43,992 nucleotides of DNA from an uncultured Methanobrevibacter sp. (GTDB lineage Archaea; Methanobacteriota; Methanobacteria; Methanobacteriales; Methanobacteriaceae). Shown in pieces: positions 18,005 through 26,314 of this stretch (position 1 is its first letter; each line of letters opens with the position of its first letter). The notes below the pieces were generated by a model. The model was not told the origin of the DNA and searched no databases. It saw only the letters and a list, made by a program, of their open reading frames with translations. Where the stretch lies: contig NZ_CACXXB010000019.1 in assembly GCF_902771435.1 (NCBI RefSeq), positions 1-43,992 on the forward strand. Reading direction: 5' to 3'. The translations under genes were made by a program, and so were the position numbers.

Positions 18005-19261
18005 TTAAATAATATCTTTTTTCATTATCTCCCTTAAAACGGCAGTTGCATAGGAACCCTTATCGATTGAAAATTCGCATAAAACACCTTCATCCATTGG
18101 AGTTGCACTGCAATCCCATACCTTGAATCTCATTTGACGTCTAAGTCCATGACTTCCTAATCTAGGCATTTTAGGAACTTCAAAATCCTCTTTTGTGATG
18201 CCGTATTTTTTTAGGATGTCCTCTTCCATCTCACCAACTTCGCCGCCTGCAAACGGAACTTTGGTACCGAACAGAGGACATGTCGGATTAGCTTCAAAGT
18301 TCTCAATCAATTCCTGATATTCCTGTGGAGTTTTATCGCGAACAATGTTCTCTTCAGGGTCAATGACAATGTCTCCTTCTACATATTTATCAATTCCCAT
18401 TGCCACCCTATTGCTTACTGCTTCGTTGAACAGATAAGACTGATAAGCGTGAACAAACATTCTTTGAAGTGGTTTTGGAAGGGCATGCAATGCATTCATA
18501 TATGATTTGTCTGTAAGTTCGCCTTTTTTGGAATCTCTGATAAGCTCCTTAATCATCATTTTTTCATATCTCATTCCCTTGCCCATCAATTCAAGGGATT
18601 CCTCAAGGTTTCCGTCATCATATGCCTGTCTGGCCTTTTGATTATCTTCACTTTCATCATCCTGAGGATTTCCAATGTAGGTGTTTACTGCCTTTTCAAG
18701 GTCATTTTCAACCAGTGCCTTTCCAACCAAATGGGTTATTGTTCTTGGTTTTCCAAATCTCTGCCATCCGAAATAGTTTGGAACTCCTGTTGTTTCCAAT
18801 TGTGCCAATACCTCATTTGCAATATCTGCACTTTCTTCGATATCGTCCAGGTCTTTAATAAGAATCTTAAACTTGTTTCCTTTAAGCTGGCCCATCCTAA
18901 GCTTTTTGCGTCCTCGCACAATCTTTAAAAAATCAGTTTTGTAAATGTCCAAATTCTCAACTTGCCTAAACTGCTCTTCTGAGTCCATATTGGCTATGCA
19001 AATCCATTGGCGAGTTATGGCTTTTTTATCCTTCATTCCTGCAAAGCCCATTCTTTTTCTTGAGACATGCAAATCCCTGGCAATGTCAAGAACAACATCC
19101 AATGTGGTCCTTCCCAACTTTTCAATCCACACATAAACGTTAGGTCCCTCACCTTCAGGAATGATTTCGGGAATTTCTTCAACATAAAAATCTTCATATT
19201 GGTTTCTAATTGTTCCACCAATACCCTTTTGAGATGTAACATAAGTATTAGCATTTAACAT
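18005..19261 (-). CDS. truD: tRNA pseudouridine(13) synthase TruD
   Basis: 418 residues, start MLNANTYVTSQKGIGG at the ATG ending 19261, preceded by GTGATT; the in-frame GTG that forms part of that site is not the start. GFAGMKDKKAITRQ holds the catalytic Asp, and LHALPKPLQRMFVHAYQSYLF and MRFKVWD belong to the TruD insertion and core. It converts U13 of certain tRNAs to pseudouridine. A tRNA-Arg gene lies just upstream on the same strand, 22 bases away. Confidence 0.95.
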   Translation of the reverse strand: MLNANTYVTSQKGIGGTIRNQYEDFYVEEIPEIIPEGEGPNVYVWIEKLGRTTLDVVLDIARDLHVSRKRMGFAGMKDKKAITRQWICIANMDSEEQFRQVENLDIYKTDFLKIVRGRKKLRMGQLKGNKFKILIKDLDDIEESADIANEVLAQLETTGVPNYFGWQRFGKPRTITHLVGKALVENDLEKAVNTYIGNPQDDESEDNQKARQAYDDGNLEESLELMGKGMRYEKMMIKELIRDSKKGELTDKSYMNALHALPKPLQRMFVHAYQSYLFNEAVSNRVAMGIDKYVEGDIVIDPEENIVRDKTPQEYQELIENFEANPTCPLFGTKVPFAGGEVGEMEEDILKKYGITKEDFEVPKMPRLGSHGLRRQMRFKVWDCSATPMDEGVLCEFSIDKGSYATAVLREIMKKDII

Positions 19262-19282
19262 AATAATCACGGAAAATAATCA

Positions 19283-19356
19283 TGCCCTGGCCGGGATTTG
19301 AACCCGGGGAATGGGATCCGCAGTCCCATGTGTTATCCAAACTACACCACCAGGGC
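19283..19356 (-). tRNA. tRNA-Arg (anticodon GCG)
   Basis: 74 nucleotides on the minus strand fold as a full cloverleaf: acceptor stem GCCCTGG/CCAGGGC, D arm GTGT/ACAC, anticodon stem TGGGA/TCCCA with loop CTGCGGA, four-base variable loop, T arm CCGGG/CCCGG with TTCAAAT. The loop gives anticodon GCG, reading CGC (and CGU). Discriminator base A. No CCA is encoded and no intron is visible. Confidence 0.95.
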
Positions 19357-19406
19357 AACAAAATAAGATAACATATTAATATATTCAATTAATAGTATTT
19401 AAATTA

Positions 19407-19844
19407 TTACCATACATACAATGTATATGAATAATCCCGATAAGTCCTTGTTGCAACAGTGACTTTTTCTGCATTGTCATAATTCCCTTTGGAAGCCAAT
19501 ACCTTTCCTTTTAATTTGTTATTCTCGCAGAACTTATAGTTTGTAAGTTTAAAACTGTCAAACTTATTTTTACAAATGTCTGAAACTTCACGTATGGATT
19601 TTTTTGAATTTTTATTCTCCTTTAAAATCGTTGATATTTCACCCAGAAATGTCTGGTCGGTAAAGTTAATTTTTCCGGATAAAATCTCCATTATGTCCTG
19701 AGCGGATTTCAAATCATGAGTTTCATAAGAATAATCCGGAGAAGGTATTGAAATCACAGTGTTTACAACAAAAACTGCCATTAAAAGAATTGTTATGGCC
19801 AGAATTGCCTCAATTATAAATAAATTTCCTTTCTTGTCTTTCAT
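19407..19844 (-). CDS. Pilin-like or type IV pilin-fold secreted protein
   Basis: 145 residues. A short basic N-terminus MKDKKGN is followed by the hydrophobic helix LFIIEAILAITILLMAVFVV with Glu at the +5-like position, the architecture of type IV pilin-like proteins; cleavage after KKG is plausible. The rest is polar with one Cys pair (about 91 and 105). No pilus assembly ATPase lies nearby, so the protein stands alone. The call rests on the N-terminus only. Confidence 0.5.
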   Translation of the reverse strand: MKDKKGNLFIIEAILAITILLMAVFVVNTVISIPSPDYSYETHDLKSAQDIMEILSGKINFTDQTFLGEISTILKENKNSKKSIREVSDICKNKFDSFKLTNYKFCENNKLKGKVLASKGNYDNAEKVTVATRTYRDYSYTLYVW

Positions 19845-19869
19845 ACATTAGGATTATAATGCCAAACAA

Positions 19870-19920
19870 ATAAAAAAATGCAAAGTGCGACTTTATGATT
19901 TTGTGCATAGCTGCACTTTA
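19870..19920 (-). terminator. Hairpin terminator of the cfbD-hisH-AIR operon
   Basis: On the minus strand AAAGTGC (complement of 19913-19919) pairs with GCACTTT (complement of 19882-19888), then GCATTTTTTT follows. It lies 44 bases past the stop of the AIR-synthase-like gene and before the pilin-like gene. Stem, loop and T tract are seen directly. Confidence 0.6.
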
Positions 19921-19962
19921 AAAAAAAAATAGTGAATGGAAATAAAATAATTTCTCAAATAT

Positions 19963-21327
19963 TTAATTTCCACGAATATGTTCTATTACTTTATCTTTTT
20001 TAGCAATAGCTGCATCTGAAGCTTTTTGAACTTTTTCTTTCATTTCCTCAAAGTCTTCAGGAGTTGTTTCGCCAACCAACTTTTTGATTTTGGTGTATGC
20101 CGCTTCCCTGAATAGCGGAACTAGTTTTTCTTCAGTTGAATCCTCTTTAATCAAGATAGGTTCGCCTGAGTTGTTGACTTCACCTATTTCTGATATTGCA
20201 ACATCGTATTTGGAAACTGCCTTTTTGATGTCACCAACTATTTCAGGAGGTGCTATCAACATTAATGAATCTGTTGATACTCCCAAAGGATCAATATTCA
20301 ATGTTTCAAGCATATTCAATACGTTTGGAGCAACCATCTGTCTTATTTCCTTTTCATAGAATTCCAATCCCACACCTGTTGTGTTGGATATTTCATGAGC
20401 GTCGCCTCTAAGACCACCATTTGTTACATCGGTCATTGCATGGATGTCCTTTACAAGGTCTGCTTCAAACAGTGCATGTGATGCCTGAACGAAGTTAACG
20501 TTCATTGTATCCCATACGACATCAAAGAAACCGTTGTATAATGCGGTTGTTGTTATTGTTCCTCCGCCTGATCCTTCAGTCAATAAAATTATATCTCCTT
20601 CGGTAGCTCCTTTTCTTGCAGTTGGAGGATATGCAGATACACCAACACTTCCAACTGCGGATACGAATCTGTCACCTAAAACCATGTCCCCTCCGACACG
20701 CAAGGTACTTCCAGCGACGATTGGAACATCCACAAGTTCTGATACTGCTGCAACCCCAGCTGTAAAGTCAAATATCTTTGCAACGTCACCGTCATCTGCA
20801 AGGTGAACGTCACTTAAAATTGCAACCGGGTCGGCTCCCATTACACAAACATCCCTTAAAGTAGCACGAGTTACATGAAAACCGCCTAAAAATGGATATT
20901 CGCTTAGGCGTGAGTGGATTCCATCAACAGCTGTGGTAATGTAGACCTCATCATTTTTCACCGGAGCTTTTACAACTCCACCATCATCCTGCTCGGACGG
21001 GTTTACCAGTGAAGCGGTGTCAGTTGATGATACGATTTCTGCGATTTTTCTGTGTACAAAAAAGTCTCCTGCACCGCGTGAACCGACTCCCATTTCTCCC
21101 ATGAGAACATCAGCTTTGTTAACACTAGCTATTTCTTTTAAGAATTCATCATCACTTTCATTTAGTTTTAAAGTTGTTGATACTTCATCAATTACTGCTT
21201 TTGCCATTTCTACTGAATTTTCTTCAGTGATATTTTTGTATTCGCGTATTCTTACAGCTAAAATTTCTGCCAAGTCATCATAATCATAATCATCAATTCT
21301 AGCTCTTACAAAACCTTCAATATCCAT
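19963..21327 (-). CDS. AIR synthase-related (PurM/HypE/SelD-fold) protein
   Basis: 454 residues. The ATP-binding superfamily hallmarks are visible: MGVGSRGAGDFFVH (Gly-rich loop), TTAVDGIHSRLSEYP (D-G substrate/metal site), LRDVCVMGADPVAI, and TEGSGGGTITTTA and MTDVTNGGLRGDAHEI in the second half. PurM itself, HypE and SelD are shorter; this longer form is typical of a methanogen family of unknown substrate. It lies 2 bases after hisH in an operon with cfbD, so a link to F430 cofactor or nitrogen metabolism is possible but not shown. Confidence 0.75.
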   Translation of the reverse strand: MDIEGFVRARIDDYDYDDLAEILAVRIREYKNITEENSVEMAKAVIDEVSTTLKLNESDDEFLKEIASVNKADVLMGEMGVGSRGAGDFFVHRKIAEIVSSTDTASLVNPSEQDDGGVVKAPVKNDEVYITTAVDGIHSRLSEYPFLGGFHVTRATLRDVCVMGADPVAILSDVHLADDGDVAKIFDFTAGVAAVSELVDVPIVAGSTLRVGGDMVLGDRFVSAVGSVGVSAYPPTARKGATEGDIILLTEGSGGGTITTTALYNGFFDVVWDTMNVNFVQASHALFEADLVKDIHAMTDVTNGGLRGDAHEISNTTGVGLEFYEKEIRQMVAPNVLNMLETLNIDPLGVSTDSLMLIAPPEIVGDIKKAVSKYDVAISEIGEVNNSGEPILIKEDSTEEKLVPLFREAAYTKIKKLVGETTPEDFEEMKEKVQKASDAAIAKKDKVIEHIRGN

Positions 21328-21329
21328 TT

Positions 21330-21926
21330 TTAAATCTCCAAATTAGTGAAATTTTTTAAAATCTTAAGTCCAGCCACACCGCTTTTTTCAGGGTGGAACT
21401 GTGTTGAAAATAAATTATTCTGAGATAAGCTTGCTACAACATCCCCACCATACTCGCAAACTCCTGCAACAATGCCGTCATCGTCAGGAACCACGTGATA
21501 TGAGTGGACAAAATAGAAATATTCCCCATCAATGCCTTCCAAAATTGGAGAATCATTCAAAACATTTAGCTTATTCCAACCCATATGAGGTATTTTAACA
21601 CCTTCAGGAAGCATTTCCACATTGCCTTTAAACAGACCCAGACCTTTAACTCCAGGTGACTCCTCACTTTCGCTCATCAGCACCTGCTGGCCAAGGCATA
21701 TTCCCAAAAAGGGCTTATCATCATTGACATGCTCGTTGATAACATCCTCAAATGGTTTTAGATTTTCCATAGCACTTCCAAAAGCCCCGACACCCGGCAG
21801 AACCAGATAATCGCTATTTGCTATAATTTCCTTATCGTCTGTGATTTGATATTCGCATCCAATCTTTTTAAATCCGTTGGAGATGCTTTTTAAATTTCCA
21901 CTTTTATAATCGATTATTGTTATCAT
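21330..21926 (-). CDS. hisH: Imidazole glycerol phosphate synthase subunit HisH
   Basis: 198 residues starting [32 protein letters not shown] contains the catalytic Cys, and [10 protein letters not shown] the His-Glu pair of the glutaminase. HisH feeds ammonia to HisF in histidine synthesis. The ATG overlaps the cfbD stop (ATGA) and GGGTGG precedes it. HisF is not in the window. Confidence 0.95.
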   Translation of the reverse strand: MITIIDYKSGNLKSISNGFKKIGCEYQITDDKEIIANSDYLVLPGVGAFGSAMENLKPFEDVINEHVNDDKPFLGICLGQQVLMSESEESPGVKGLGLFKGNVEMLPEGVKIPHMGWNKLNVLNDSPILEGIDGEYFYFVHSYHVVPDDDGIVAGVCEYGGDVVASLSQNNLFSTQFHPEKSGVAGLKILKNFTNLEI

Positions 21927-23008
21927 TCGTCTAACCACCCAATAGCTGATCTAATCATTCCACCAAAGTCTGAAAAGACAATTTCATCTGTTCCGAGAGT
22001 TTTTGAATGCGCATCAAGCTCTGCAACAACATGAGTATAGCCCAATTCTTTTAAAGGTTCAACCAAACGTGGCCCGTCAGTTACTGCGACAGATTCCACA
22101 TCAAAGTCTTCTATTGGAAATGCATGTGGAACACCAAACACGACAATCAAATCCAAGTCCTTGTCTTTTAAGTAATCTGCAGCAACATTTGCGGTTATAG
22201 GATATTCATCAAGGCCACCTGTAATGAAATCCGGCTCAATATCAAGCTGGTTTTTAATGTTTACCGCATGCTGCCTTATTCTTGGAAGACCGATGTTTTC
22301 ATCCAGATTGGCTACAAAAATTGGCCTGTTTTCCGGATTGATTTTTGTGTAGTCAAAATTTATAATATCTGCAAATAAATATGATGTTTCCTTTTTAACA
22401 TTCAATACAAAAGCAACTTTCTTATTATCCTTTAAAGCATTAACAACTATTTTTGCCACTTTTTCCTTTGAATCTCCGAAGTTTGGCTTGATGTATTTGC
22501 CCTGTGCCATTCCACGGGTCTTTTCAACTTCAGTTGCCTTTTCAAGCATTTCAATCTGTCTGTCCGCTTCGCTTTGAGGTATTACGCCACATTCAACTGC
22601 AGCCTCTAAAACCATGATGGCACCAACGGTATTGTCACCTTCACCTGAACCCCCATGAGATTCAACAGGAATAACTGTACACGGCAAATCAGCATTGACT
22701 ATTGCCTCCTTTAAATCCTCACCGATAATCATACTGGCGCATGTACCGGCAATACCCATCAGTTCCGGTTTAAATGTTTCATAAGCTTCGGTTAATGTCT
22801 CGACTAACTTTTCGCCAGCCCCTAAAATAAAATCATTTTCAGACATTCCAGTAGTTACAACACGAACTCCGTCGCCTTCCAGAAGCCTGGCTGTCCTAAA
22901 GCAGCAGCCTGTAGGGCCGTGCATAACAATAACATCAACATTCATGTCCCTTAATGTGTAAAGAGTAGCCGCAATCGGGCTTGGTCTCGGATGTATAATT
23001 TTTATCAA
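21923..23008 (-). CDS. cfbD: Ni-sirohydrochlorin a,c-diamide reductive cyclase, catalytic subunit CfbD
   Basis: 361 residues, NifD-like. [35 protein letters not shown] and [15 protein letters not shown] are signatures of CfbD, which with the NifH-like CfbC reduces and cyclises the F430 precursor for methyl-CoM reductase. Cys in GCC and GTCAS are likely cluster ligands. There is no ATG start: TTG ending at 23008 (MIKII) is the best choice, and the TATA-like sequence at about 23030-23041 would put the transcript start within a few bases of it. First gene of cfbD-hisH-AIR. Confidence 0.93.
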   Translation of the reverse strand: MIKIIHPRPSPIAATLYTLRDMNVDVIVMHGPTGCCFRTARLLEGDGVRVVTTGMSENDFILGAGEKLVETLTEAYETFKPELMGIAGTCASMIIGEDLKEAIVNADLPCTVIPVESHGGSGEGDNTVGAIMVLEAAVECGVIPQSEADRQIEMLEKATEVEKTRGMAQGKYIKPNFGDSKEKVAKIVVNALKDNKKVAFVLNVKKETSYLFADIINFDYTKINPENRPIFVANLDENIGLPRIRQHAVNIKNQLDIEPDFITGGLDEYPITANVAADYLKDKDLDLIVVFGVPHAFPIEDFDVESVAVTDGPRLVEPLKELGYTHVVAELDAHSKTLGTDEIVFSDFGGMIRSAIGWLDE

Positions 23009-23084
23009 CTCACAATTTTTAATAAATAATTATATAAAATTCTTAATTAATATAATTAATTAAACAAATTCGGGAGATTGCATT

Positions 23085-23483
23085 ATGAAACTTGACAAAC
23101 AAATTTTAGAGGAAAAAATCAGGGAATACAGAAAATCCAAAAGCTGTTCCGAATCCACATTAATGGGCCTTTGTGAAACAGCCGAATATCCCATCTCTCA
23201 AGATGAAATGGTAAAATTAGGATGTGGATTTGCAGGCGGAATCGGAGGTACATTTGATGAAGGAACCTGCGGTGCCGTAACCGGTGCAATAATTGCAAAC
23301 GGCCTTGTCGTTGATGATCCTGCCACAATTAAAGCAAATGCCAAAGAAATATTCAACACATTTAAGGAAGAATATGGAAGCGTATGCTGCGGTACAATAA
23401 CCAACAACGGCGAAGACAAATCCCCATGCGTTGACTGCTGCGTGTTCATTGCAAATAAAGTAGCAGATTTATTGGACAAATAA
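23085..23483 (+). CDS. C_GCAxxG_C_C family cysteine-rich protein
   Basis: 132 residues. Conserved Cys pattern: SCSEST near residue 20, GLC, LGCGFAGGIGGTFDEGTCGAVTGAI, VCCGT and CVDCC near the C-terminus, which matches the C_GCAxxG_C_C redox-protein family (PF09719). The many Cys suggest an iron-sulfur or redox role; no partner gene is evident. Divergent from cfbD across a 76-base promoter region; GGGAGAT precedes the ATG. Confidence 0.85.
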   Translation: MKLDKQILEEKIREYRKSKSCSESTLMGLCETAEYPISQDEMVKLGCGFAGGIGGTFDEGTCGAVTGAIIANGLVVDDPATIKANAKEIFNTFKEEYGSVCCGTITNNGEDKSPCVDCCVFIANKVADLLDK

Positions 23484-23544
23484 GATAATTCCATGGTTAA
23501 CATTCCATTCTTTAAATTATTAAAGATACATTAAGCTGTTTAAA

Positions 23545-23991
23545 ATGAATAAAAGTATTATCTTCATTATTATTTTACTTCTAGCCGCATTATCATTAGT
23601 TTTTGTTTATTCGGTAGACAACAATCTGCTTTCAGAAAACAGAACTGAACTGACCGTATCGACCGAAGGCCCCATAGAGTTGTCAAAAATTATTGATGAC
23701 GTTAAAACCGGACAATACTACAAAGGGCATGACAACAAAACTCTTGCATGGATGGAATCCTTAGGAAACAAGCAGGCATTTATGGGAAACGGCATGATTG
23801 TAGTGATGAGCGATTATGATGCGGGCAAACTTCGCTCCGAATATGCATGTGACGCATATATTACCCAAAATTTTGAATGCAATATTGTGGAAAACCATTC
23901 TCTGGGCAATGTCAAATATCCAAAAGATGTCTTACTGGTTGAAAACGTGAAATATGTTGATGAAGAAATCCATTTCCTTCAAGACAGTTAA
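23545..23991 (+). CDS. Membrane-anchored or secreted small protein (unknown)
   Basis: 148 residues: Lys-containing N-terminus, hydrophobic helix (about 4-24), then a soluble domain with a DDVKTGQYYKGHDNKTLAWM segment and two Cys (about 111 and 118). A signal peptide or anchor is likely, placing the domain outside the cell. No recognised family. No ribosome binding site precedes the ATG, and a TATA-like TTTAAATTATTAAAG lies about 25 bases upstream, so a leaderless transcript is probable. It is 31 bases before the 4TM effector-like gene. Confidence 0.65.
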   Translation: MNKSIIFIIILLLAALSLVFVYSVDNNLLSENRTELTVSTEGPIELSKIIDDVKTGQYYKGHDNKTLAWMESLGNKQAFMGNGMIVVMSDYDAGKLRSEYACDAYITQNFECNIVENHSLGNVKYPKDVLLVENVKYVDEEIHFLQDS

Positions 23992-24022
23992 TACCTAAAA
24001 AACATAATAACCCTGTGAAAAC

Positions 24023-25036
24023 ATGAATCCGAAAGAAACCTTTTACAAAGACTGGAAAAACTGTACCCTTCCAGTTTATCACATAGAAGAGAAAATTACT
24101 GACCCTACACTGAAAAAAATTGATGAAATATATGGTGTGGCAGATATTTTAAGCATTGAAAATGCAAAAAAACATGAAAGGAATCTTTGGTTGTTATCTG
24201 CTTTTGGAACAATAATTACTATACTGTTTCTTCTTTATGATGAAGCGGAACTGCATTTGCTTATTTTCGGATGCCTAATTATCATAGTTGGAATATATCA
24301 ATTGTATAAACTAGCTGAACGGAATAACTGTCATAGAAAATATATACAATATCGAGTGCTTGCCGAAACGCTTCGAGTCCAATATTTTCTTTCCAAAGCA
24401 GGCGTAAAAAAGCAAGTCACAGACCTATTGCCATGGTTTATTAAAAATGGCCTCCCCTGGATTAATGAAATTCTTTTGGAACTTCCACTGAAAAAAATGG
24501 ACAATAAGAATTCCATCATTAACTGTTGGGTCAGAGATCAGTTAAAATATCATCAAAATGCACTTGTAAGGACAACCAACAGAAAAGAAAGGAACGATAG
24601 AATTACAAAAATTGTGCTGACCGTAACAATTGCAACCTATATTATTGCAGTAATATTTGAGATTTATATTCTTACAATTCCTTCCGGAGAGATAACATCA
24701 GACATGCTCAGTTCTTTTCTAAAAAGTCTGCAGGATTGGGGAATAATGGTCGGATTTACACCAACCGACATGATCCGTTCAATCATGAAAATTGTAATCG
24801 GAACAATGTCTGCCGCAACATTGTTTACTGGAAGTTACTATGGAAAAATGTCATTATCTAACATCATCGAAGACCACAGAAGAATGGCAATGCTTTATGA
24901 AAAAGTTGAAAACGAAATTTTGCAAAATGGTGAAACTGAGGAACTGATAATCACATTAGCAAGAGAATTTTTAATTGAAAACAGTACATGGTATTCCTAT
25001 CAAAGCAAAAACACACCCAATCTGACAATAGAATGA
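24023..25036 (+). CDS. SMODS/SLOG-associating 4TM effector-like membrane protein (SLATT class)
   Basis: 337 residues with four membrane segments (about 57-73, 78-95, 196-219, 254-272). Between pairs lies the diagnostic block: HRKYIQYRVLAETLRVQYFL then AGV (residues 104-128), and CWVRDQLKYH (168-177), followed by a C-terminal helix ending REFLIENSTWYSYQ. These match the 4TM SLATT domain, described as a pore-forming effector coupled to SMODS nucleotide cyclases or SLOG sensors in bacterial conflict systems. Here no cyclase or SLOG gene is adjacent, so it is an orphan. The role is inference from family. Confidence 0.7.
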   Translation: MNPKETFYKDWKNCTLPVYHIEEKITDPTLKKIDEIYGVADILSIENAKKHERNLWLLSAFGTIITILFLLYDEAELHLLIFGCLIIIVGIYQLYKLAERNNCHRKYIQYRVLAETLRVQYFLSKAGVKKQVTDLLPWFIKNGLPWINEILLELPLKKMDNKNSIINCWVRDQLKYHQNALVRTTNRKERNDRITKIVLTVTIATYIIAVIFEIYILTIPSGEITSDMLSSFLKSLQDWGIMVGFTPTDMIRSIMKIVIGTMSAATLFTGSYYGKMSLSNIIEDHRRMAMLYEKVENEILQNGETEELIITLAREFLIENSTWYSYQSKNTPNLTIE

Positions 25037-25041
25037 ATTGC

Positions 25042-25599
25042 TTAAAATTCCAGCTGCTCGGCAATGCACATTTTACAAACGGCATTAGGAGACTCCAGAT
25101 TGGCGTCTTTAACAGGACAGTAAAATTTTCCGTCCTTTTCTTCCACATATAAAGATCCCGGAAACGGAGTGCCCACAGGATGTATCGGCTCTTCTAAAAT
25201 AAAAGTGGTGTAAATCGAAATGATTCCATAGATTAATGGAAATTTTGTTTTGGAAGTAACAGATTCGTTAATATGATAGGATTTCAATGTAGCAACTGCA
25301 TCGATGAACTCTTCCTTGTCAATGTCATGTTCATAAGTGTTATTGTCACTGTGAACATCCTTAATGCGAGCAAGGAAATATTTGACATAGACCGCATGGC
25401 TTTTGTCCTTATAATTTTCCTGCACATACTTGCTTTCCTCTATCATTTCCGCATTTACAGCCATCAAATCAAATACTGAAATATTGCCTGAATACTCCTT
25501 TAAAATATCCAGAACAGATTCGGTTGATATGCTCTGCTCATTTGAAACGACATTTGAAAAATCATCATACATGCCTAATGCATCATTCATAATAACCAT
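25042..25599 (-). CDS. DUF2115 (UPF0305) family protein
   Basis: 185 residues. The C-terminal part IHPVGTPFPGSLYV, KFYCPVKDAN and CKMCIAE is characteristic of DUF2115, a methanogen-enriched family of unknown function with two or three conserved Cys that may bind metal. Two in-frame ATGs (ending 25599 and 25590) are both possible; a TATA-like CTTTAAATG upstream favours a very short leader. Its stop lies 5 bases from the convergent 4TM gene. A related gene lies 200 bases upstream on the same strand. Confidence 0.8.
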   Translation of the reverse strand: MVIMNDALGMYDDFSNVVSNEQSISTESVLDILKEYSGNISVFDLMAVNAEMIEESKYVQENYKDKSHAVYVKYFLARIKDVHSDNNTYEHDIDKEEFIDAVATLKSYHINESVTSKTKFPLIYGIISIYTTFILEEPIHPVGTPFPGSLYVEEKDGKFYCPVKDANLESPNAVCKMCIAEQLEF

Positions 25600-25760
25600 C
25601 TAAACTATATTTTCAACATTGACATTTAAAGAATTTTCGACTGATTTAACTTGATTTTAGATAATCGCTTGTACAAATTATTATCCAAGATTTACAATAA
25701 CGACAAAGTATTGAAAAATTAAAATAAGAATAGGTCAGGGATATATATCCTCAAATGAAA

Positions 25761-25791
25761 TTAACAGGTTTTCTGAAATCCCAACCGTTAA
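25761..25791 (-). terminator. Hairpin downstream of the second DUF2115-like gene
   Basis: TTAACaGGTT at 25761-25770 pairs with AACCGTTAA at 25783-25791, a 9-base-pair stem with one bulged base. It begins 9 bases past the stop codon on the minus strand. T tract weak, so it may stabilise the 3' end rather than terminate. Confidence 0.35.
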
Positions 25792-25799
25792 TGTTGAAT

Positions 25800-26270
25800 T
25801 CAGTGAAATCCGAAAGAATAACCTGCATTTTTGCAGACACAGTATCTGCATAATGACTTTTCATCCTTAATGTAAACTATCCTGCCTCTGCACTTATATT
25901 CACCATTTTCCAAAAACACATCATCTTTTGACGGATTGTCTCCAAATGGATGCAATGGCTTTTTGCCAATTAATGCCAAATAAAGAGAAATGTATTTAGT
26001 GAATTCCCTTGTTTCAATATCTCCTCCGGCATAATTGTCAAAATAAAAGTCAATATCCTCCTTGATATTGTTAACAACACCGTCCTTAATGTCATAATCT
26101 TCATCAATATCCAGTGAAAATATTTCATCCCAAGTATCCGAATTGTATTTAGCCAATTTTTTAACAGTAACATCCTTATACCTATCATCAGTAACCTTAT
26201 TTCTAAGATAATCAATAGGATAATCTTTTAAATTTTCTCTAATTTCTCCCAATAATTCTGTAGCTTTCAT
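25800..26270 (-). CDS. DUF2115-like protein, diverged paralogue
   Basis: 156 residues starting MKATELLGEIRENLKDYPID, the ATG being preceded by GAGGG. The C-terminus KPLHPFGDNPSKDDVFL, EYKCRGRIVYI and CRYCVCKNAG repeats the layout of the neighbouring DUF2115 protein (HPxG, then xYxC, then CxxC), so the two look like paralogues. The first half is more diverged. Function unknown. Confidence 0.65.
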   Translation of the reverse strand: MKATELLGEIRENLKDYPIDYLRNKVTDDRYKDVTVKKLAKYNSDTWDEIFSLDIDEDYDIKDGVVNNIKEDIDFYFDNYAGGDIETREFTKYISLYLALIGKKPLHPFGDNPSKDDVFLENGEYKCRGRIVYIKDEKSLCRYCVCKNAGYSFGFH

Positions 26271-26314
26271 AATACCCTCAATTAAGTATATATCAAAAAA
26301 CATAATTAAATTTT

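Noticed and set aside
19283..19356. tRNA-Arg as the integration target of the mobile element
   Set aside because: The tRNA lies 20 kb from the integrase and is intact; no repeat of its 3' end was seen near 40 kb.
25620..25799. Possible gene between the two DUF2115 genes
   Set aside because: Only a palindrome GGATATATATCC and a hairpin were seen; no open frame with a start signal.
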